Below are positions 8,486 to 16,101 of a stretch of DNA of 28,289 bases, in pieces. A program made the position numbers and the translations under genes. The stretch spans positions 1 through 28,289 of the forward strand of contig JBEDUI010000123.1 in assembly GCA_040414495.1 (NCBI GenBank). The letters are read 5' to 3'. Under the pieces are notes generated by a model, which did not search any database, was not told where the DNA came from, and saw only the letters and a list, made by a program, of their open reading frames with translations. The stretch is from DATAVB01 sp040414495. Lineage in GTDB: Bacteria > Actinomycetota > Actinomycetes > Mycobacteriales > QHCD01. The first letter of the stretch is position 1. The number at the start of each line of letters is the position of its first letter.

Positions 8486-8758
8486 ATGGACGACGAGGAC
8501 GAGCCGGACGACGGCCCGGTGGACGGCGGTGATATCTGGGCCGCCTACCACCGGGCGCACGACATTGGACCGCTGTCGTGGCCCATGCTGCTCGTCCCGC
8601 TCGCCGTCATCGTGGTCGACGGCGGTGCGGTGTTGCTCGCCCACTATCTGGGCACCGAAACCTTCATGTTGGCGCTCATAGCGTTGCTGTTGACGGCAAT
8701 GCTCGGGATACTCGTCGGCATTGCCGTGGTCCTTTATCGCGAGAGTCGCCGGCAGTAG
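8486..8758 (+). CDS. Small two-helix membrane protein
   Basis: A 90-residue protein with an acidic, soluble N-terminus (DDEDEPDDGPVDGGD), two hydrophobic helices at about 35-53 and 58-83 separated by a short turn, and a basic end RESRRQ. This places both termini on the cytoplasmic side. GAAGG lies about 6 bases before the ATG. It converges with the importer operon, whose last stop is 8 bases away. I do not recognise a family. A membrane anchor or small regulator is possible, but nothing in the sequence decides this. Confidence 0.6.
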   Translation: MDDEDEPDDGPVDGGDIWAAYHRAHDIGPLSWPMLLVPLAVIVVDGGAVLLAHYLGTETFMLALIALLLTAMLGILVGIAVVLYRESRRQ

Positions 8759-8766
8759 TGCCGAGG

Positions 8767-9639
8767 CTATTTCAGTCCGGTCATCGTGACGCCGCGGACG
8801 AAATACCGCTGCAGCGCCAGATATACCACGAGAATCGGCAGGAACGTGATGACCGCCGAAGCCATCGTGACGGCCAGTGATACGTCCTGGGCTTGCATGC
8901 TGAACAACCCGACCGTGAGCACGTATCGGTCCGGCGACCGGGTCTCGACCAGTGGCCAGAGGAAATCGTTCCAGTGCCAGAGGAAGACGAAAACGCCGAG
9001 GGTAGCCAGGATCGGCTTCGTCTGCGGCAGAACGATCTGCAGGAATAGCCGCGTCTCGCCAGCACCGTCGATCCGGGCCGCCTCAATGAGATCGTCGGGA
9101 ATGCCCACAATGAACTGTCGCATCAGGAACAACGCCTGCGCGTTCGCCAGCGTCGGCACGATCAGGCCCCAGTACGAATCGATCCCCTGCAGCTTAGAGA
9201 TCAAGATGAACTGTGGAATCAACGTCAGGTGGTACGGCACCATCAACATCGCGATGAAGGTCCAGAAAAGCACCTTCCGACCAAAGAATTGCTTCTTGGC
9301 AAACGCGTACGCGGCAAACGAGGCGAAAGTCAATACGAGCACCACGGAAACGCCGGCGTAGATGACCGTGTTCAACGCCCAGCGCCCGACATTGCCACCG
9401 CCGAGCGCATCGCGGTACGCGGCGAAGCTGAAATGCACCGGAAACAGAGACCGGGGCAGCGACACCGCCCGATCCTTCTGCCCGGAGATGACAACCATCA
9501 CATAGAACGGAAACACCGTCGCCAGCGCCACGATCGCCAACGGCAGATGCGCCCACAACTTCCCACGCCGGCGGCGACGTCGCACCGACGTGTCCGGTGT
9601 GGACGTTGCTGGCCGGGCCGGGGCCAGACCGGTGCTCAT
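8767..9639 (-). CDS. Sugar ABC transporter permease, MalG/CUT1 type
   Basis: A 290-residue inner-membrane permease with six predicted helices. The EAA loop is visible as EAARIDGAGETRLFLQIVLP, the contact site for the ATPase. It begins with an unusually basic stretch (RRRRRRGK) before the first helix. The ATG at 9639 overlaps the TGA of the upstream permease by one base, with GGAGG about 8 bases upstream, so translation is coupled. With the next two genes it forms the membrane part and receptor of a CUT1 importer. No ATPase gene lies in this operon; as is common in actinobacteria, a shared MsiK-like ATPase elsewhere probably energises it. Confidence 0.92.
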   Translation of the reverse strand: MSTGLAPARPATSTPDTSVRRRRRRGKLWAHLPLAIVALATVFPFYVMVVISGQKDRAVSLPRSLFPVHFSFAAYRDALGGGNVGRWALNTVIYAGVSVVLVLTFASFAAYAFAKKQFFGRKVLFWTFIAMLMVPYHLTLIPQFILISKLQGIDSYWGLIVPTLANAQALFLMRQFIVGIPDDLIEAARIDGAGETRLFLQIVLPQTKPILATLGVFVFLWHWNDFLWPLVETRSPDRYVLTVGLFSMQAQDVSLAVTMASAVITFLPILVVYLALQRYFVRGVTMTGLK

Positions 9640-10535
9640 CAGGAATCCTCCCGGAACAACCGCCGCTGCCACAACGCCACGACCAGCGTGATGACGAACA
9701 GCACCACACCGGCCGCACTGGCGTATCCGAAGTCGAAATAGTGGAAGCCCTGGTCGTAGATCAGGAATACCAGCGAATAACTCGACCGCACCGGGCCACC
9801 GCCGGTCATCACGTAGATGACGTCGAACACCTGGAACGACTGGATGATCTCCAGCACCACGACGAAGAACAGCGCCGGCTTCAATTGCGGCAACGTCACA
9901 TACCAAAATCGCGACCACGCCGAGGCACCGTCGATCATCGCCGCCTCGTGGTAATCACGCGGAATGGCGAGCAGACCGGCCAGCAGGATCAGCATGTCAT
10001 AGCCGAACCGTGTCCACACGCTCATCAGCGACAGCGACGGCAGCACCATGGTGCCCGAGGAAAGCCACGGCACCGAGCCGATGCCAATCCCCTTGAGCAG
10101 CCAGTTCGCCGGACCGGCCGAGGAATAAATCCACTGCCAGATCACGCCGCTGGTCACCAGGCTGGTGACAACCGGCAGAAAATACAGCGCGCGATAAACC
10201 TTGATACCGCGAATGGACCGGGCACACAGCTGCGCCATCACCAGCGACACGATGACCGTCAACGGCACCGCGATGGCCGTATATACCAGCGTCACCCGCA
10301 ACGCGTTCCAGAACAGCGAATCGGCGAAGAGCCGGCGGAAATTGCTCAGCCCCTCCCACTGCACGGTTCCGCTGATCTGGTATTTCGCGAACCCGAGCAC
10401 CAGCCCGGCGATCGCCGGGCCGATGCGGAATACCAGGAACAGCAGCACATACGGCGTGATGAAGAGCAGCGCAATTCCCGACCCGGCCCGGCGCCGCAGT
10501 CGCAGTGCGACCGAGCTGACCCGAAGGCTAGCCAC
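9639..10535 (-). CDS. Sugar ABC transporter permease, MalF/CUT1 type
   Basis: A 298-residue permease with six predicted membrane helices and the EAA loop as HEAAMIDGASAWSRFWYVTLP. It pairs with the MalG-type partner that follows. The start is a GTG at 10535, overlapping the stop of the binding-protein gene by 8 bases, so the three genes are one tightly packed operon. The GGGPVRSSYSLVFLIYDQGF segment is typical of the MalF side of CUT1 systems. Substrate is not determined by the permease sequence. Confidence 0.92.
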   Translation of the reverse strand: MASLRVSSVALRLRRRAGSGIALLFITPYVLLFLVFRIGPAIAGLVLGFAKYQISGTVQWEGLSNFRRLFADSLFWNALRVTLVYTAIAVPLTVIVSLVMAQLCARSIRGIKVYRALYFLPVVTSLVTSGVIWQWIYSSAGPANWLLKGIGIGSVPWLSSGTMVLPSLSLMSVWTRFGYDMLILLAGLLAIPRDYHEAAMIDGASAWSRFWYVTLPQLKPALFFVVVLEIIQSFQVFDVIYVMTGGGPVRSSYSLVFLIYDQGFHYFDFGYASAAGVVLFVITLVVALWQRRLFREDS

Positions 10536-11793
10536 GCCCCAGCAACCCGTTCACGTCCTTAGCGGCCGCGTCCAGTGCCGCTTTCGGCGAGGTCTTGTCG
10601 AGCAGGGCGGCCTGCAGGTGCGGCTTGATCATGTCCATCAGCTGCCTGGATTTGAGGTTGATCGAGCCGGTGGTCATGTACTGCAGGGTCTTTTCCTCGG
10701 CCGCGTCCAACGAATTTCCGGTGAACAACGTGCCTACCGAATTGCGTGTCGCGTAATAGGAGTGCTTCTTGCCGTACACCTTCATCTGCGGGGCGGAGGT
10801 CGCCCACTGCACCCACGCCTTCGCCGCCGCCTTATTCTTTGATCCAGACAGGACAGACAGGCCACCGACCGTGCCGTAGCCGATCGAGACCTTGTCCTTC
10901 AACGGTGGGTAGATCGCCCAGTCGCTCTTGGGCACGGTGGTCGGCAACCCGGCCACGCCACCGGAAAACAGGAACGCGACCTTGCCCTGGCCGGTCGGGC
11001 TCGTTTCTGCCTTGGGCATCGTGGTCAACGGGTCCTTGGGTATGTATCCGCCGTCGACCAGTTTCTTGACGAACGTGAGCGCGTTGACGCCGGCCGCTGA
11101 ATTGAACGCGGCGTGCTTGCCGTCCTTGGTCAGCACATCGCCGCCCGCCTGCCACAGCAGCGGGTAGAACGTGCCGTTGAGCGTTTCGTCCGGCGCTCCG
11201 TCGTATTCGGTCGTGTAATAGCCGGCCTGCTTGAGCTTCGGCGCATCGGCCAGCACGTCGTCCCAGGTCTTGGGCACCGCGGTGATACCCGCCGCCTGCA
11301 TGGCTTTCTTGTTGACGACCAGGGTCGTGGCCGACATCAGCAGCGGTACGCCGTCGAGCTTGCCGTCGTACGTCATCGCTTTGAGCGCGTTGGCGCGGAA
11401 ATCGCTCCGGTCCTTGGCGATCACGTCGGAGACATCTTCCAGCGAGCCGTTGCTGGCGTACTGGGGAAGCTGATCCGGAATCAGATAGACGACATCGGGC
11501 CCTTTGCCGCCGGCTATGGCGGTGGTCAACTGTTCGTCGCGATTCGCCCACGGCTGCACCACCACTTTGATGTGCGCCTTGGGATGACTCTTTTCGAATT
11601 CGGCGACCTTGGGTTTCCAGTACGCCGCCTCATTGTTCGGGTCGATCGGATAGATCCACATCGTCACCGAACCCGCCACATCCTTGGCATTAGCGGGGAT
11701 CTTGTCGCCGCCACTCGAGCCACAGGCGGCCAGCAGGGTCAGCGACCCCGCCGCGACCAGCGCGCCGAGTCGCCGTGTTTCCAGCGTGCGCAT
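10528..11793 (-). CDS. Extracellular solute-binding lipoprotein of a sugar ABC importer
   Basis: A 421-residue CUT1 substrate receptor. It has a lipoprotein signal (basic start, hydrophobic core, LLAAC with Cys24 as the lipidated residue). The mature protein has the family-1 binding-protein pattern: SVTMWIYP at the start, GPDVVYLIPDQLPQYA in lobe one and GKVAFLFSGG later. The ATG at 11793 is preceded by GAGAGG; a longer reading from 11850 would place codons in front of the signal peptide. It is the first gene of the importer operon and is divergent from the dehydrogenase gene. The intergenic dyad at 11869-11888 overlaps the putative promoters of both. The ligand is probably an oligosaccharide or sugar acid, judged only from neighbours. 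Confidence 0.93.
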   Translation of the reverse strand: MRTLETRRLGALVAAGSLTLLAACGSSGGDKIPANAKDVAGSVTMWIYPIDPNNEAAYWKPKVAEFEKSHPKAHIKVVVQPWANRDEQLTTAIAGGKGPDVVYLIPDQLPQYASNGSLEDVSDVIAKDRSDFRANALKAMTYDGKLDGVPLLMSATTLVVNKKAMQAAGITAVPKTWDDVLADAPKLKQAGYYTTEYDGAPDETLNGTFYPLLWQAGGDVLTKDGKHAAFNSAAGVNALTFVKKLVDGGYIPKDPLTTMPKAETSPTGQGKVAFLFSGGVAGLPTTVPKSDWAIYPPLKDKVSIGYGTVGGLSVLSGSKNKAAAKAWVQWATSAPQMKVYGKKHSYYATRNSVGTLFTGNSLDAAEEKTLQYMTTGSINLKSRQLMDMIKPHLQAALLDKTSPKAALDAAAKDVNGLLGRG

Positions 11794-11848
11794 GCCGACA
11801 CCTCTCGCCGTTGTCTCTGAGCCTGGGTGTCCCGTGAGGGTTGCGCAC

Positions 11849-11878
11849 ACCCTAGTGCCGGGACTTGAGTTTCGGCAA
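11849..11878 (-). promoter_or_regulatory. Promoter candidate of the importer operon
   Basis: On the minus strand TTGCCG (11878-11873) and TAGGGT (11854-11849) are separated by 18 bases. The boxes are moderate matches. The -35 box lies inside the 20-bp dyad. Confidence 0.35.
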
Positions 11879-11893
11879 GGACCGTAACAAGAT
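11865..11893 (+). promoter_or_regulatory. Promoter candidate of the hydroxyacid dehydrogenase gene
   Basis: TTGAGT (11865-11870) and CAAGAT (11888-11893) are separated by 17 bases, giving a start near 11900 and a leader of about 40 bases. The dyad at 11869-11888 fills the spacer, so a bound regulator would block this promoter. Confidence 0.35.
11869..11888. promoter_or_regulatory. Operator-like 20-bp dyad, copy 2 of 3
   Basis: GTTTCGG (11869-11875), six bases, CCGTAAC (11882-11888). Read on the other strand the arms are GTTACGG and CCGAAAC, identical to copy 1. It matches copy 3 at 16 of 20 positions. It overlaps both divergent promoter candidates here. Confidence 0.65.
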
Positions 11894-11940
11894 TCAGGGC
11901 AGCGCTACAAGGGTTGTGGAAACGGACGGTGAACGCGCGT

Positions 11941-12912
11941 ATGAAAATCGCCTTGGTCCTCGCGCCGGAATTACGGGACCGGATATTCCGGCCGGACCAG
12001 TTGGACCGGTTGGCCGAGTTGGGTGACGTGGCGTGCGCCCGCGACGGTGCCGTACTCGAGACGGCACGGGGCGCGGACGTGCTCGTCACCTCGTGGGGTT
12101 GCCCACGCGTCGATGACGCGATCCTCGACGCGGCGCCGAATCTGCGCCTCGTCATACACGCCGCCGGGACCGTGAAGGGCATCGTGTCCGCGCCGTTGTG
12201 GCGGGCCGGAGTGCGGGTTTCCAGCGCTGCCGGGCCACTGAGCAAGGGCGTAGCGGAAACCGCGTTAGGCATGACGATCGCGTCGCTGAAGAACCTGTGG
12301 CGGTTGGCCACCGACGCCGCGGCCGGCGGTTGGGAGGCCGAGCGATCACGCGTCCGCGAGCTGTACGAGGTGACGATCGGCGTCGTCGGTGCCGGGCACG
12401 CCGGCAGCCAATATCTGCGGCTGCTCCGGCCGTACGACGCCGAACTGTTGGTCTACGACCCGTACCTGGATGCCGAGCGCGCCACGCAACTAGGCGCCCG
12501 CAAGGTGGAACTGACCGAATTGCTGCGCTCCAGCGACGTGGTGGCGCTGCACGCACCGTCCATTCCGGAGACCCGGCACATGATCGACGCGGCCGCGCTG
12601 GAATTGATGAAGCCCGACGCGATCCTCATCAACACCGCCCGCGGTTCGCTCATCGACGAAGATGCCCTGGTGGCGAAACTGCGCCGCGGCCACCTGTTCG
12701 CGTGCCTGGACGTCACCGATCCCGAACCGCCGCCGCCGGACCATCCATTTCGGACACTGCCCAACTGCGTACTCACCGGACACGTCGCCGGCGCGGTGAC
12801 CAACGGATTACACCGGCTCGGTCAGCACGTCGTGGACGAGCTGACCGCCTATGCGGCAGGCGATCCGCTGGGCGGTGAGGTACGTGAGACGGAGCTGTCC
12901 ACACTGGCCTGA
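11941..12912 (+). CDS. D-2-hydroxyacid dehydrogenase
   Basis: A 323-residue NAD(P)-dependent oxidoreductase that interconverts 2-oxoacids and D-2-hydroxyacids. The Rossmann motif GVVGAGHAGSQ lies in the middle. The catalytic Arg234 (NTARGS), Glu262 (TDPEPP) and His281 (TGHVAG) are all in place with normal spacing. The ATG at 11941 is supported by GGTGA 8 bases upstream and by the usual KIALVLAP beta-strand start. It is divergent from the importer operon and shares its operator-like dyad, suggesting that it handles a product of the imported sugar. It ends one base before the convergent LLM gene. Substrate is not predictable; glyoxylate/hydroxypyruvate-type and sugar-acid-type enzymes look alike. 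Confidence 0.88.
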   Translation: MKIALVLAPELRDRIFRPDQLDRLAELGDVACARDGAVLETARGADVLVTSWGCPRVDDAILDAAPNLRLVIHAAGTVKGIVSAPLWRAGVRVSSAAGPLSKGVAETALGMTIASLKNLWRLATDAAAGGWEAERSRVRELYEVTIGVVGAGHAGSQYLRLLRPYDAELLVYDPYLDAERATQLGARKVELTELLRSSDVVALHAPSIPETRHMIDAAALELMKPDAILINTARGSLIDEDALVAKLRRGHLFACLDVTDPEPPPPDHPFRTLPNCVLTGHVAGAVTNGLHRLGQHVVDELTAYAAGDPLGGEVRETELSTLA

Positions 12913-12913
12913 C

Positions 12914-13909
12914 TCAGCGGAATTTCGGCAGCACCTCGGTGGCGAGCAATTCGATGCACCGCATCGCGTCGGCATGATCCAACCCCGGCGGCTGGATCCG
13001 CAGCACCAGCCCGTCGCTGCCCATCTCGGCGTACCGACCGACCGCATCCACCACTTCGGCCGGCGATCCCACCACGCAGCGGCGACGGACGGTCTCCCAG
13101 TCGACGTTCTGATAATGCGACACGTCGGCCGAATCCCTTTTCCAGCTGGTGTATTCGGCGTACAAGGCCTGCAGCGGACCCTCCAACGTGGACTGTGCCG
13201 CCTGGCTGGTCGGCGCGCAGAACCCCTCCCGCAGCATGATGACGTCGCGACCGAGGCTGTGCTGGCTCGGCGGTTGGGCCCGATAAAACTCGATAGCCCG
13301 GGCCAGATCGGCCGGTTCCTCGTTGAACGACGTGGTCCAGCCATCACATTCGGCGGCGGTACGGGCGATCGCGGCCGGAACTCGACCACCGTTCCAAATC
13401 CGCGGCCGCGGTCGCTGCGCCGGCACCGGCGAGATCAGCACGTCGTCGAGCCGGTGATGGGTGCCGTGGAAGCTCACCGGTCCCCCGGCCCACAGCGCTT
13501 TGATGATCGCCAGCCCTTCCTCGAATCGGGCCAGGCGCTGCGACCGCGGCACCTCCATGGCGGCGAATTCCTCGGCCCGATAGCCAAGCACGAAACCGGG
13601 GGTGAGCCGTCCACCGGACAGTACGTCCACATGCGCCAGCATTTCGGCCAGCAACACCGGCGGATAGATCGGCAGCACGATTCCGGCGGTGGCGATGCCG
13701 ATCCGCTCGGTATGCGCCGCGAGCCAGGCCGCGCTGCTCAGAATCTCGTGATATCCGGCCGGATGGTGGTGCCGCTCGCCCAATACGACCCAGTCAAAGC
13801 CGGCCTGCTCACAGGCGCGGGCCTGGGCCACCGCTTCGTCCATCACCGCCCGCGACCCGGCCGGGCCATCGGGATGCCAGAACAGATTCAGATAAACGCC
13901 AAAGCGCAT
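12914..13909 (-). CDS. LLM-class (luciferase-like) flavin-dependent oxidoreductase
   Basis: A 331-residue member of the bacterial luciferase/F420-dependent oxidoreductase superfamily. It starts with MRFGVYLNLFWHPDG and shows the family segments GFDWVVLGERHHHPAGYHEIL, TERIGIATAGIVLPIYPPVLLAE, LSGGRLTPGFVLGY and VVGSPAEVVDAV. The enzyme binds FMN or F420 in a TIM barrel and oxidises or reduces a small organic substrate. The start at 13909 has GGGAG 6 bases upstream. It is divergent from the lyase/enolase/regulator operon and shares its putative operator, suggesting common control. I cannot tell which flavin it uses or its substrate. Confidence 0.87.
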   Translation of the reverse strand: MRFGVYLNLFWHPDGPAGSRAVMDEAVAQARACEQAGFDWVVLGERHHHPAGYHEILSSAAWLAAHTERIGIATAGIVLPIYPPVLLAEMLAHVDVLSGGRLTPGFVLGYRAEEFAAMEVPRSQRLARFEEGLAIIKALWAGGPVSFHGTHHRLDDVLISPVPAQRPRPRIWNGGRVPAAIARTAAECDGWTTSFNEEPADLARAIEFYRAQPPSQHSLGRDVIMLREGFCAPTSQAAQSTLEGPLQALYAEYTSWKRDSADVSHYQNVDWETVRRRCVVGSPAEVVDAVGRYAEMGSDGLVLRIQPPGLDHADAMRCIELLATEVLPKFR

Positions 13910-13948
13910 GAGCGACTCCCGGCTCGAACCAGTGGCTTGCGACAGCAT

Positions 13949-13977
13949 ATTCTACCGTTTAGGCCCGGACCGAAACT
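13949..13977 (-). promoter_or_regulatory. Promoter candidate of the LLM gene
   Basis: TAGAAT (13954-13949 on the minus strand) is a near-consensus -10 box, about 40 bases before the start codon. The -35 region (AGTTTC, 13977-13972, 17-base spacer) is poor and lies in the dyad. Confidence 0.4.
13957..13976. promoter_or_regulatory. Operator-like 20-bp dyad, copy 3 of 3
   Basis: GTTTAGG (13957-13963), six bases, CCGAAAC (13970-13976); the arms agree as a dyad at 6 of 7 positions and the whole 20-mer at 16 of 20. It lies between the divergent LLM gene and lyase operon, over the LLM promoter candidate. It matches copies 1 and 2 at 16 of 20 positions each. Confidence 0.65.
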
Positions 13978-14011
13978 ATCGGATCCGGTGGACGCCATGG
14001 AGGTGCCCCGC

Positions 14012-15013
14012 GTGTCGAGCAGATTCGAAGCAGGTGTGGCCGACATTCCGACCGGCATTCCGACGCTGGCCGGCCGGTTGCGGGGCCAGTTGCTGCCGGC
14101 CGCTCTCACCCCGATGCACGCCGACGGGAGCATCGCCGTCGGCGACCTGGAACGCTACGCCGCCGCGCTGGCCGGATACGGCGGTGTCGCGGTCTGGGCG
14201 CACACCGGCCGCGGGCCATATCTCAATGCTGAGCAACAAACGGCCGTCCTGCGTACCTTCCGCGCCGCCACCGACGCCCCGATCGTGGCCGGTATCGCTC
14301 CGGCAGCCGCTGAGGCCACGGCCGACCCGGCGCCACACATGCTGCGCATGGCCGATCGCGCCGCCCAACTCGGCGCCGATGCGCTGATGGTGTTCCCGCC
14401 ACCGCGGTACGCCGATGCACCGGACCGAGAAATCCGATTACGCGCGCTGCACGAACAGATCGCCGAGCAGGCCGGGCTCCCGCTGGTGCTGTTCCTGTTG
14501 CACGCCGAGGCCGGCGGATATCCGTACTCGCTTTCCCTGCTGCGTGACCTTTTCTCGATTCCGCAGGTCATCGGCATCAAGCTGGCCACGCTCGATTCGG
14601 CAATGTCCTGTCAGGACGTCATTCGGTTGATCCGGGCCGAATTCCCCGGAAAGTTGGCGATCACCGGCGAGGACCGGATGTTCGGCCCGTCGCTGATGTG
14701 GGGCGCGGATGCCGCGCTGGTCGGGATCGCGGCGGCCGCGGGCGGTCTGTCGGCCCGGCTACTGTCCAGTTGGTACGGCGATCGCCGGGAATTCGTGAGC
14801 ATCTCGGCCGCCATGGACGATTTCGCGTACGCCACCTTCACCGCTCCCATGGAGGGCTACGTACAACGGATGATGTGGGCCGCCGAATACGAAGGATTGA
14901 TTTCCAGCGACGCCGCCCACGATCCGTACGGGCCGAAACTGCCCGCCACTGAACGGGATCAGGTGCGGGCCGCGCTCGAGCGGGCCACCGCATTTCTGGC
15001 CGGCACCCGATGA
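14012..15013 (+). CDS. DapA-like class I aldolase/lyase family protein
   Basis: A 333-residue (beta/alpha)8 barrel of the dihydrodipicolinate synthase/N-acetylneuraminate lyase family. The Schiff-base lysine is Lys190 in VIGIKLATLD. The usual motif with the catalytic Tyr (LYNxPxRTG in typical members) reads LFLLHAEAGG here, and the N-terminal TTGE-type loop reads HTGRG. This is therefore probably not a true dihydrodipicolinate synthase but a divergent keto-acid aldolase or dehydratase. The start is GTG 14012, with GGAGG 8 bases upstream; the open frame upstream is the antisense of the LLM gene. It is the first gene of an operon whose next start overlaps its stop by 4 bases (ATGA). Confidence 0.8.
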   Translation: MSSRFEAGVADIPTGIPTLAGRLRGQLLPAALTPMHADGSIAVGDLERYAAALAGYGGVAVWAHTGRGPYLNAEQQTAVLRTFRAATDAPIVAGIAPAAAEATADPAPHMLRMADRAAQLGADALMVFPPPRYADAPDREIRLRALHEQIAEQAGLPLVLFLLHAEAGGYPYSLSLLRDLFSIPQVIGIKLATLDSAMSCQDVIRLIRAEFPGKLAITGEDRMFGPSLMWGADAALVGIAAAAGGLSARLLSSWYGDRREFVSISAAMDDFAYATFTAPMEGYVQRMMWAAEYEGLISSDAAHDPYGPKLPATERDQVRAALERATAFLAGTR

Positions 15014-16101
15014 GGGCACCGATCGTCGCGGCCGAACACGTCCTGGCCCGACGCCGCCTGCGGTCGCAATTCTCCATATTCGGCGGCAGCACCGATTACG
15101 TCGAAAGCATCTTCGTCCGGCTCACCGACGAATGCGGTTGCGTCGGGGTCGGCGAGACCACGCCGATGCCGGCCTACAGCGGGGTCACGGTGGCCGCGGC
15201 GCAGCAGGTACTCGTCGAGCAACTCCTGCCCGCGGTGCGTGGACTGCCGCCGGCGCCGCGCATGCTGCACACCGCGATGGATAACGCCGAAGCCGGCGGC
15301 GCATTGGCGAAGGCGGCGGTGGATATCGCCTGTTTCGACCTGATGGGCCGGCACAGCGGCATTTCCGTGGCCGATCTGCTTGGCGGGCCGTTGCGCGACG
15401 AGGTTCCGCTGGTCTGGGTGCTCGGCTATATGCCCATCGACACGTTGCTGGCCGAGACGCAGACAGCGATCAACGCCGGATATCAGACGGTGAAGCTGAA
15501 AGTCGGCCAGGACGCGGCCCGCGATATCGACGCGGTCCGGGCGGTCCGGTCGGCGTGGCCGTCGGTGCGGATACGTATCGACGCCAATCAGGGTTATGAC
15601 GAGGACACCGCTCTGCTCGTCGGTCAGAAACTGAGCGACTGCGGGCTTGAGTTCTTTGAACAACCGATTCCGGCCGGCTCGCCACAGAGCCTGGCCGCGA
15701 TCCGCCAGCGTACGGACATTCCCATCGAGGCGGACGAATCGCTGCAGTCGATCGCCGACGCGCAGGCCCTGGCGGCGGCCGGCGCGTGTGACGTGTTCAA
15801 CCTCAAGATCCTCAAGCCCGGCGGGCTGTTCCGGGCGCAGCAGGTCGCGGCCATCGCCGAGGCGGCCGGAATTCCCGTCATGATCGGGTCCATGCCGGAG
15901 TTGGGTGTCGCGGCGGCGGCCGGTTTCCACCTGGCCCGCACCCTGCCCTCGCTGCCGTACGCCTGCGAGCTGATGGGTTCGCAGATGGTCGAGTCCGATG
16001 TGGTCACCGACTCGGCGATCACCTTCGCCTCAGGTAGTTTGCAGATCAGGGCCGACGCACCAGGGTTGGCGGTTGCAGCGGAGTTGCCATGGCAGGTATG
16101 A
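15010..16101 (+). CDS. Enolase-superfamily enzyme (mandelate racemase/muconate lactonizing type)
   Basis: A 363-residue enzyme that abstracts the proton next to a carboxylate. The set of residues is complete for the MLE-like subgroup: Lys162 and Lys164 (KLKVG), metal ligands Asp191 (DANQGY), Glu217 (FEQPI) and Asp242 (ADES), and Lys266 (NLKILKPGG) on the opposite face. Having lysines on both faces fits muconate cycloisomerase, o-succinylbenzoate synthase, dipeptide epimerase or related racemases. It is less like the sugar-acid dehydratases that use a His-Asp pair. Its start overlaps the DapA-like gene by 4 bases and its end overlaps the regulator gene by 13, so the three are translationally coupled. 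Substrate unknown. Confidence 0.88.
   Translation: MRAPIVAAEHVLARRRLRSQFSIFGGSTDYVESIFVRLTDECGCVGVGETTPMPAYSGVTVAAAQQVLVEQLLPAVRGLPPAPRMLHTAMDNAEAGGALAKAAVDIACFDLMGRHSGISVADLLGGPLRDEVPLVWVLGYMPIDTLLAETQTAINAGYQTVKLKVGQDAARDIDAVRAVRSAWPSVRIRIDANQGYDEDTALLVGQKLSDCGLEFFEQPIPAGSPQSLAAIRQRTDIPIEADESLQSIADAQALAAAGACDVFNLKILKPGGLFRAQQVAAIAEAAGIPVMIGSMPELGVAAAAGFHLARTLPSLPYACELMGSQMVESDVVTDSAITFASGSLQIRADAPGLAVAAELPWQV

Noticed and set aside
8750..8763. CGGCA-GTAG-TGCCG hairpin at the convergent junction of the small membrane protein and the importer
   Set aside because: Only a 5-bp stem with a 4-base loop that overlaps the stop codon; too weak to call as a terminator.
11907..11917. ACAAGGGTTGT, repeated at 17358-17368
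   Set aside because: An 11-base match occurring twice in 28 kb is expected by chance, and the second copy lies just behind a stop codon between convergent genes, not in a promoter.
12851..14011. Upstream 387 codons open in frame with the DapA-like gene
   Set aside because: This part is antisense to the LLM oxidoreductase and does not read like a protein. The ribosome-binding site before GTG 14012 marks the true start.
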